Shown here in pieces: positions 58,906 to 64,000 of a stretch of 64,000 nucleotides of DNA. Position numbers and translations under genes: made by a program. How positions within the stretch are numbered: position 1 is the first letter of the stretch; every line of letters starts with the position of its first letter. The notes under the pieces are model-generated. The model saw nothing but the letters and a program-made list of their open reading frames with translations. It searched no databases and was not told the DNA's origin. This DNA is from Catonella sp963545085 (GTDB lineage Bacteria; Bacillota; Clostridia; Lachnospirales; Lachnospiraceae), in NCBI GenBank assembly GCA_963545085.1, contig CAUUHV010000003.1, forward strand, positions 1 to 64,000. The letters run 5' to 3'.

Positions 58906-60762
58906 GTGGAGTACAGTAAGTCACAGCTTAAGGCGGTATCACATGTAAACGGTCCTATGATGGTGCTTGCAGGTCCCGGCTCGGGAAAAACCGCCGTTAT
59001 TACAGGGAGAGTAAAATATCTCATAGAGGAAGCGAAGATAGCACCTGACAGTATACTTGTGATAACCTTTACCAAGGCTGCGGCAAATGAAATGAAGGAA
59101 AGGTTTATCAGGCTTGCGGGTTCTTCAAAGGGAGTCAGATTTTCAACCTTTCATTCGGTGTTTTTCACTATTTTAAGGCTTTCATACGGTTACGGAGCGG
59201 ATAAAATAATAAGTGAGGAGCTTTCAAAGAGCTTTATCAGGGAAAAATTAAAAGATGTAAATCTTGAAAACGGAGACGAAAAGGATTTTATCAAAAATAT
59301 TCTTGGAGAAATAAGTAAGGTAAAGTCTGAAAATATAGCAATAGAAAATTATTATTCTATAAATTGTCCGGAAAACGCATTTAGAGATATATATGTTTCT
59401 TACGGAAATTTCATGAAAAGCAGAGGACTCATTGACTTTGATGATATGATGCTTCTTTGCGACAAGCTTTTTAACGAGCGTAAGGACGTGCTTGAGGCAT
59501 GGCGTAATAAGTATAAATACTTTATGATAGATGAGTTTCAGGATGCTTCGAGGCTGCAATTCGAGCTTATAAGAAAGATGGCTGAGCCTGACAACAATAT
59601 TTTTGTGGTAGGAGATGATGACCAGAGTATATACCGTTTCAGAGGGGCAAAGCCGGAGATTATGCTTAATTTTCCGAAACTTTATAAAAAGTGTGAAAAG
59701 GTGGTGCTTGATGAAAATTATCGTTCTACCGAGGCGATACTTGAGTTTGCGGGAAAGGTTATAACTGAAAATAAGAGTCGCTACAGTAAGAATATAGTCG
59801 CAGCCAACAGGGAAAAGGGAAGTCTGCCCGTTATAAGGTTTTTCGAGGACAGGAAATCTGAAGATACCGAGATTGTAAGAGATATAATAAAAACTCATGA
59901 AAAAGGGATACCTTTTTCGGAAATTGCTGTAGTTTACAGGACAAATCTTTTGTCAAGACCTATTATATCAAGGTTTATGGAGTATAATGTTCCGTTTATA
60001 ATGAAAGAGGCCGTACCGGATATTTATGACCACTGGATAGCGGGAAATATTATGGATTATCTGGAGCTTGCGGGAGGAAGCAGGCAAAGAGGCAGATTTT
60101 TAAGGATAATGAACCGGCCTAATCGCTTTTTGTCAAGGGAGAGTGTAGGTGAGTCCGTTGTCAATCTTCCCGACAAGCCGGATTCGGTAAGCTTTGTAAA
60201 ATGGAGGGATTTTTATAAAGGTAAGAACTGGATGATAGAAAGACTCTCAAATCTGCAGTTTGATCTTACGAAGATGGGAACTCTGCCTCCGTTTGCGTCT
60301 ATTCATTATTTAAGAAATGTAGTGGGATATGATGCTTTTCTTTCGGAGTATGCGAAAGAGAGGAAGATAGATGAGGATGAACTGCTTGAAGTAATAGAGG
60401 AGCTTCACGAAAATTCAAAACCTTTTAGAGAGCTTGAATCGTGGAAAAGGAGCATAGAAGAGGCGGATAAGAAGAAAAAAGAGATTAAGCGGGATAAAAC
60501 GGAAATGAAGGATGCGGTTGTGATTTCAACCATGCACGGATGTAAGGGTCTTGAATTTCATAAGGTGTATGTGCCCGATGTCGTGGAGGGAGTGCTTCCT
60601 TATAAAAAAGCAATAAGAACTGCCGATATAGAGGAAGAGAGAAGGCTTTTTTACGTGGCTTTGACAAGGGCTAAAAGAGAGCTTGTGATAACCGCTCCTA
60701 AGACACTTTACGGGAAAAAGAGGGATATTTCTCCTTTTATAGGAAAACTTGTAGAGAAATGA
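58906..60762 (+). CDS. UvrD/PcrA-type ATP-dependent helicase
   Basis: The product is 618 residues from GTG 58906, 5 nt after AGGAG. An in-frame ATG at 58882 lacks a good site. Superfamily 1 motifs: Q-motif SQLKAV, Walker A GPGSGKT (23-29), FTKAAANEMKER, DEFQDAS (motif II), GDDDQSIYRFRGA (motif III), LDENYRSTEAIL (IV) and STMHGCKGLEF, then RRLFYVALTRAKRELVIT. It is shorter than PcrA/UvrD (over 700), with a reduced domain 2B region and no C-terminal RNAP-interacting tail. It is a DNA helicase of repair or replication restart type, possibly specialised. Confidence 0.88.
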   Translation: MEYSKSQLKAVSHVNGPMMVLAGPGSGKTAVITGRVKYLIEEAKIAPDSILVITFTKAAANEMKERFIRLAGSSKGVRFSTFHSVFFTILRLSYGYGADKIISEELSKSFIREKLKDVNLENGDEKDFIKNILGEISKVKSENIAIENYYSINCPENAFRDIYVSYGNFMKSRGLIDFDDMMLLCDKLFNERKDVLEAWRNKYKYFMIDEFQDASRLQFELIRKMAEPDNNIFVVGDDDQSIYRFRGAKPEIMLNFPKLYKKCEKVVLDENYRSTEAILEFAGKVITENKSRYSKNIVAANREKGSLPVIRFFEDRKSEDTEIVRDIIKTHEKGIPFSEIAVVYRTNLLSRPIISRFMEYNVPFIMKEAVPDIYDHWIAGNIMDYLELAGGSRQRGRFLRIMNRPNRFLSRESVGESVVNLPDKPDSVSFVKWRDFYKGKNWMIERLSNLQFDLTKMGTLPPFASIHYLRNVVGYDAFLSEYAKERKIDEDELLEVIEELHENSKPFRELESWKRSIEEADKKKKEIKRDKTEMKDAVVISTMHGCKGLEFHKVYVPDVVEGVLPYKKAIRTADIEEERRLFYVALTRAKRELVITAPKTLYGKKRDISPFIGKLVEK

Positions 60763-60874
60763 GGCTATGCCGCTTTGAAAGTCTAAGCTTTGATGCGGTA
60801 ATTTACACAAAGTACTAAATTTACGTAAACTTTCATAAAAAGGATAAAGTTAAGAAATAAGAAAGGGATAAACA

Positions 60875-61192
60875 ATGGATAAGAGTCAGGTTCTTTGCGT
60901 AAGCAACGCTTATCAGCATAAGTATTATCTGGGAAGCTCTTTTAAGGATTTGCCGAAGGCGGTTAAGGATGAGCTTAAAATAGCCTGTGTGATTTTTACG
61001 GAGCAGGTGGGCGGTATTCTTACGCTCTCTTTTGATGATGATAAAAATTTGTACGCGCATACGGCATGGGACGGAGAGCCGCTTTATGATGAGATAGGAA
61101 GCGCGCTTAAGGTAAAGCAGTTTCAGAATGAAAAAAGGGAGCTTTTGGTAAGTATAGAGAGATTTTACAGAGAATATGTTAAGGGCATTTGA
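60875..61192 (+). CDS. Small conserved cytoplasmic protein (DUF6145-like)
   Basis: The product is 105 residues behind AAGGGA. VLCVSNAYQHKYYLGSSFKD, DELKIACVIFTEQVGGILTL and ERFYREYVKG are features I associate with the DUF6145 family of Lachnospiraceae; this is from memory. It is mixed alpha/beta with no membrane segment or metal motif. It is 3 bp before dusB, so it is co-translated with a tRNA-modification enzyme, but no role in RNA is shown. Confidence 0.65.
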   Translation: MDKSQVLCVSNAYQHKYYLGSSFKDLPKAVKDELKIACVIFTEQVGGILTLSFDDDKNLYAHTAWDGEPLYDEIGSALKVKQFQNEKRELLVSIERFYREYVKGI

Positions 61193-61195
61193 TTT

Positions 61196-62188
61196 ATGAC
61201 AGGATTCAAAATAGGAAATATTGAAATAAAAAACAAACTTGTATTGGGACCTATGGCGGGGATTACCGACCTTCCGTTCAGAATTCTCTGCAAGGAGCAG
61301 GGGGCAGGGCTTACTTATACGGAAATGGTTAGCGCCAAGGGTATAAAATATAATAATAAAAATACGGAAGAACTTTTAACCGTAGACGAGAGGGAAAGAC
61401 CTGCAAGCGTTCAGATTTTCGGAGAGGACGCGGGCATTATGGGAGAAATGGCGGCAAGGCTTGAAGAGAGAAATTTTGATATTTTAGATGTGAACATGGG
61501 TTGCCCCGTGCCTAAGGTTGTTAATAACGGTGAAGGTTCGGCGCTTATGAAGGATATTAAGAAAATAGAGAATATAATCAGGTCGCTTAAGAAGAATACG
61601 AAAAAGCCCGTTACGATAAAGATAAGGTCGGGTTTTTCTCAGGATAATATAAACGCGGTCGAAGTGGCTAAGGCTGCGGAGGCTGCCGGAGCGGACGGAA
61701 TTGCGGTGCACGGGAGGACAAGAGAAGCCTTTTACAGCGGAAAAGCGGATTGGAAAATTATAAAAAGAGTTAAAGATGCCGTAAAAATTCCGATTATAGG
61801 AAGCGGAGACGCGGTTTCCCCTGAAACGGCAAAACTTATGCTTGATGAAACGGGTTGTGACGGAATAATGATAGCAAGGGCGGCAAGAGGAAATCCTTGG
61901 ATATTTTCGGAAATAAATGCCTATCTTGAAAAAGGGGAGAAGCTTTCCCGTCCTTCGGAGGGAGAGGTTTTAAGTACGGTATTAAGACACGCAAGGCTTT
62001 TGATAGAGTATAAAGGTGCTTATATAGGTATAAGAGAAATGAGAAAGCACGCTCTCTGGTACACGGCAGGATACCCGGGCTCAGCTAAATTCAGGGCTGA
62101 AATGAGCGGGATAGAAAGTTATGAGGAGCTGAAAAAACTCATGGAAAACTATCTGACAAAGACTGTTCACGGACGGAAAATCGAGTAA
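61196..62188 (+). CDS. dusB: tRNA-dihydrouridine synthase
   Basis: The product is 330 residues. The FMN barrel signature is LVLGPMAGITDLPFRILCKE at the start. NMGCPVPKVVNNGEGSALMK holds the catalytic Cys, and KIRSGFSQDNINAVEVAKAA, IAVHGRTREAFYSGKADW and IGSGDAVSPETA bind flavin and RNA. It reduces uridines in the D-loop of tRNA. The start has no strong ribosome site of its own and is 3 nt after the preceding stop, consistent with translational coupling. Confidence 0.94.
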   Translation: MTGFKIGNIEIKNKLVLGPMAGITDLPFRILCKEQGAGLTYTEMVSAKGIKYNNKNTEELLTVDERERPASVQIFGEDAGIMGEMAARLEERNFDILDVNMGCPVPKVVNNGEGSALMKDIKKIENIIRSLKKNTKKPVTIKIRSGFSQDNINAVEVAKAAEAAGADGIAVHGRTREAFYSGKADWKIIKRVKDAVKIPIIGSGDAVSPETAKLMLDETGCDGIMIARAARGNPWIFSEINAYLEKGEKLSRPSEGEVLSTVLRHARLLIEYKGAYIGIREMRKHALWYTAGYPGSAKFRAEMSGIESYEELKKLMENYLTKTVHGRKIE

Positions 62189-62276
62189 TACGGATTATAT
62201 CAAATAACTTAAGAGAATGGTGACGATGTGAATGATTCGAACTTAAAAGGTTTTAAGAAAGGCGAGCTTAAGTAAA

Positions 62277-62858
62277 ATGGTAATTAAAAATGTGAATCTT
62301 GAAACTGTAATAGGAATAAAGAGCGGAGTGCCGAAAAATGAGCTTCCGGAGTTTGCTTTTGCGGGAAGGTCAAATGTGGGAAAATCCTCTCTTATAAACG
62401 CGATGTTAAACAGGAAGGCGCTTGCCAAAGTATCCGCAAAACCGGGCAAAACACAGACTATAAACTATTACAATGTAAATGCCGAGCTGTTTTTGGTTGA
62501 TCTTCCGGGATACGGTTATACCGAGGCGGCGCTTCAGGTAAGAGCGGAATGGGGCAAGATGGTGGAAAGATATCTGAAAAGCTCCGAAACCTTAAAACAT
62601 GTTTTTTTGTTAATAGATATCAGGCATGAACCGTCAAAGGATGATAAGCTGATGTATGAGTGGATATTGTCGCAGGGCTTCACACCGGTAATAGTCGCGA
62701 CAAAACTTGATAAAATCAAAAGGAGTCAGTACGGTAAGCAAATAAGCATTATAAAAAAAGCGCTAGATTTTAAAGAAGGACAAATTCTAATACCGTTTTC
62801 ATCGGAAACAAAGGCGGGAGTGGAGGAGCTTTGGGAGCTTATAGAGGGTCTTTATTAA
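62277..62858 (+). CDS. engB: Ribosome biogenesis GTPase EngB (YsxC/YihA)
   Basis: The product is 193 residues. P-loop GRSNVGKSS (30-38), the switch segment KPGKTQTINYY, DLPGYGY (G3) and TKLDK (G4) define the TrmE-Era-EngB branch. It assists 50S ribosome assembly. The start ATG follows a weak AAAGGCGAG. Its 3' end overlaps the convergent DUF4364 gene by 20 nt. lon or clpX, often linked in Firmicutes, are not here. Confidence 0.94.
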   Translation: MVIKNVNLETVIGIKSGVPKNELPEFAFAGRSNVGKSSLINAMLNRKALAKVSAKPGKTQTINYYNVNAELFLVDLPGYGYTEAALQVRAEWGKMVERYLKSSETLKHVFLLIDIRHEPSKDDKLMYEWILSQGFTPVIVATKLDKIKRSQYGKQISIIKKALDFKEGQILIPFSSETKAGVEELWELIEGLY

Positions 62859-63372
62859 AAACGAGGCTGTTAAAGAGCGACGAATAGATTTTGTTGTAAT
62901 TTTCTTTCCAGCTTTTGCAAATTTCCTCCGCCTTTTCCTCGGACGGTACTATCATTGAAAGATTTAAGAGATTGCTTTCATACTCGTTTATTCTAAGAGA
63001 AACAACACAATCACCGCTTCCGTTTATTATATATGAAGCTATGGCAGTAAGTTCATTTCTTAATTTTACCGAATTTTCAGAGAGATATTTTTTAATATCG
63101 TTTTTTATAGACAGACTCAACTCACCGCTTAAAAGGGAGAGGGTTTCACGTCCTTCATCGGTGGCTTCAAAATACGAGCTGTTTCTTATTGTTTCGGATT
63201 TTATAAGCCCCTGAGCGGCAAGCTCTGAAAGCGCCGTTTGCAGATTAAAATAAGAGGCGTAATCTTTAAGCAGCATAAAATCCGATATTCCCGCGTTTGT
63301 CACGGGGTATTCCACGTTACTTAGCATATAAAGTATCATAAGCTTGTATAAGGTCATTGCGCTGTTACTCAT
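62839..63372 (-). CDS. DUF4364 family winged-helix-like regulator
   Basis: The product is 177 residues behind AAAGGAA. The N-terminal ~85 residues fit a winged-helix fold of the PadR/DUF4364 type (LYKLMILYMLSNVEYPVTNA, then LQTALSELAAQGLIKSE). The C-terminal half is mixed, with an SLRINEYESNLLNLSMIVP segment. The family is limited to Firmicutes, and its target is unknown. It has a promoter at 63388-63416 and is divergent from the Asp23/Gls24 gene, which could make that gene a target, but this is inference. Confidence 0.8.
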   Translation of the reverse strand: MSNSAMTLYKLMILYMLSNVEYPVTNAGISDFMLLKDYASYFNLQTALSELAAQGLIKSETIRNSSYFEATDEGRETLSLLSGELSLSIKNDIKKYLSENSVKLRNELTAIASYIINGSGDCVVSLRINEYESNLLNLSMIVPSEEKAEEICKSWKENYNKIYSSLFNSLVFNKDPL

Positions 63373-63387
63373 ATAAAATTCCTTTCT

Positions 63388-63416
63388 ATATTATTATAAA
63401 CTCCAATTTATGGCAA
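63388..63416 (-). promoter_or_regulatory. Promoter of the DUF4364 gene
   Basis: On the minus strand TTGCCA (63411-63416), 17-bp spacer, TAATAT (63388-63393). The leader is very short. Confidence 0.5.
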
Positions 63417-63637
63417 ATATTCGGGAAGCTTTACATTTACATAACTATATTAATCGTTTTTTAAAAAATGTAAATCCCGTAATACTTTAACTTACCACGT
63501 ATTTTCGTTAAATTATTGCTATATTCTCTATGGTATACTTATTTTCATACAGTCATTATTGCTTATATAATACTGCTTGTAAGCGGCATGGTTAAGCGTA
63601 TTTATGAAAAAGCGCGGAAACTCAAATAACCTAAACC

Positions 63638-63666
63638 TTGAATTTTTCACCTGATATTAGTATAAT
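63638..63666 (+). promoter_or_regulatory. Promoter of the Asp23/Gls24 gene
   Basis: TTGAAT (63638-63643), 17-bp spacer, perfect TATAAT (63661-63666), about 60 bp before the ATG at 63726. Confidence 0.7.
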
Positions 63667-63725
63667 TCAGTAAGAGTGTAAGATATATAATTATATAGTG
63701 TATTCCTGCACAGAAAAGAGGTTTT

Positions 63726-64000
63726 ATGAAAGGATATGTGAGTACGGGCGTAGGTGAGGTTGCGATAAATAACGATGTTATTGCCGATTACGCGGGCTCG
63801 GCTGCCGTTGAGTGCTTCGGCATAGTCGGTATGGCGGCAATAAGTGTAAAGGACGGACTTGCCACCCTGCTTGGAAGAGACAGTATAAGTAAAGGTGTTT
63901 CAATAAGCATAGAAAATAATGAGATAACCGTAAGGCTTCACGTAATCGTTGCTTATGGAGTAAGCGTTTCAGCTGTTGCGGATAATCTTATTGAAAATGT
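63726..64000 (+). CDS. Asp23/Gls24 family protein (3' end cut by window)
   Basis: The open frame runs from ATG (AAGAGG site) to the window edge, 91 codons. VSTGVGEVAINNDVIADYAG, SAAVECFGIVGMAAISVKDG and VRLHVIVAYGVSVSAVADNL match the DUF322/Asp23 family, close to YloU of B. subtilis. The family is around 115-120 residues in this form. In many Firmicutes YloU precedes a DAK-kinase gene (yloV, FakA-like), which would then lie just outside. The role may be at the envelope or in fatty-acid kinase control; this is inference. Confidence 0.88.
   Translation, partial: MKGYVSTGVGEVAINNDVIADYAGSAAVECFGIVGMAAISVKDGLATLLGRDSISKGVSISIENNEITVRLHVIVAYGVSVSAVADNLIEN

Larger units (their letters stand above)
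63373..63725. other. 353-bp divergent intergenic region
   Basis: It holds the DUF4364 promoter on the left and the Asp23/Gls24 promoter on the right. The middle is AT-rich, with no ORF. No RNA motif recognised. Confidence 0.5.

Overview
The window reads as a chromosomal segment of a low-GC, Gram-positive anaerobe of the Clostridia, most like the family Lachnospiraceae. This is an inference from gene content: a dgt-dnaG-rpoD-trmK cluster, a TGS-domain nucleoside kinase, DUF4364, DUF1292, DUF2085 and DUF6145-like proteins, an LPQTG cell-wall anchor signal, split PurO/AICAR transformylase enzymes and an fchA-folD pair. Genes mostly have strong AGGAGG-type ribosome binding sites, many overlap by 1-4 nt, and most promoters fit a TTGACA-17-TATAAT sigma-A consensus. 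I see no prophage, CRISPR array, tRNA, rRNA, intact transposase or obvious defence island. Most of the window is core metabolism and information processing.

Layout. 0-3.5 kb: a LacI-type regulator fused to a PfkB sugar kinase (cut by the window edge), a small membrane protein, and a second PfkB/ribokinase. 3.5-9.5 kb: a membrane rhodanese, a PurF-like protein without its glutaminase residues, and a two-gene c-di-GMP unit (degenerate GGDEF-EAL plus intact EAL protein). 9.6-16.1 kb: dgt-dnaG-rpoD-trmK-nucleoside kinase. 16.2-16.5 kb: the RNase P RNA gene (minus strand). 16.6-17.9 kb: metY. 17.9-20.9 kb: an accessory-looking stretch with a small membrane ORF, a truncated traX remnant, an S66 peptidase, a 268-bp palindrome and a CPBP protease. 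20.9-22.7 kb: tgt-yajC. 22.7-27.8 kb: an ECF S component, small membrane proteins, a CDP-alcohol phosphatidyltransferase and an xpaC-telA pair.

27.9-43.3 kb is rich in purine genes: guaB, purO, a stand-alone AICAR transformylase, purE, and purM-purN-purD. Between them lie two MATE transporters, a large sortase-anchored surface protein with a collagen-like Gly-Asn-Gln repeat, and an M29-like aminopeptidase. 43.3-47.1 kb encodes an SH3/glucosaminidase cell-wall hydrolase and a cohesin-like membrane-anchored partner. 47.1-64 kb: clpC, a small conserved protein, radA-topB, a left-handed beta-helix protein, fchA-folD, a PHP phosphoesterase, DUF1292-gltX, a UvrD-type helicase, dusB, engB, a DUF4364 regulator and the start of an Asp23/Gls24 gene.

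How the genes fit together: the purine genes cover AIR synthesis (purD, N, M), carboxylation (purE), the last two steps to IMP (AICAR transformylase plus PurO) and the branch to XMP (guaB). fchA-folD supplies one-carbon folates to PurN and the AICAR transformylase. FolD lacks two residues needed for cyclohydrolase activity and is encoded just downstream of FchA, a dedicated cyclohydrolase; this looks like a division of labour. I did not find a convincing wholly new system. The most distinctive observations are this split folate step, the PurO-type purine ending, the glutaminase-dead PurF homologue, and the long palindrome at 19.7-19.95 kb.
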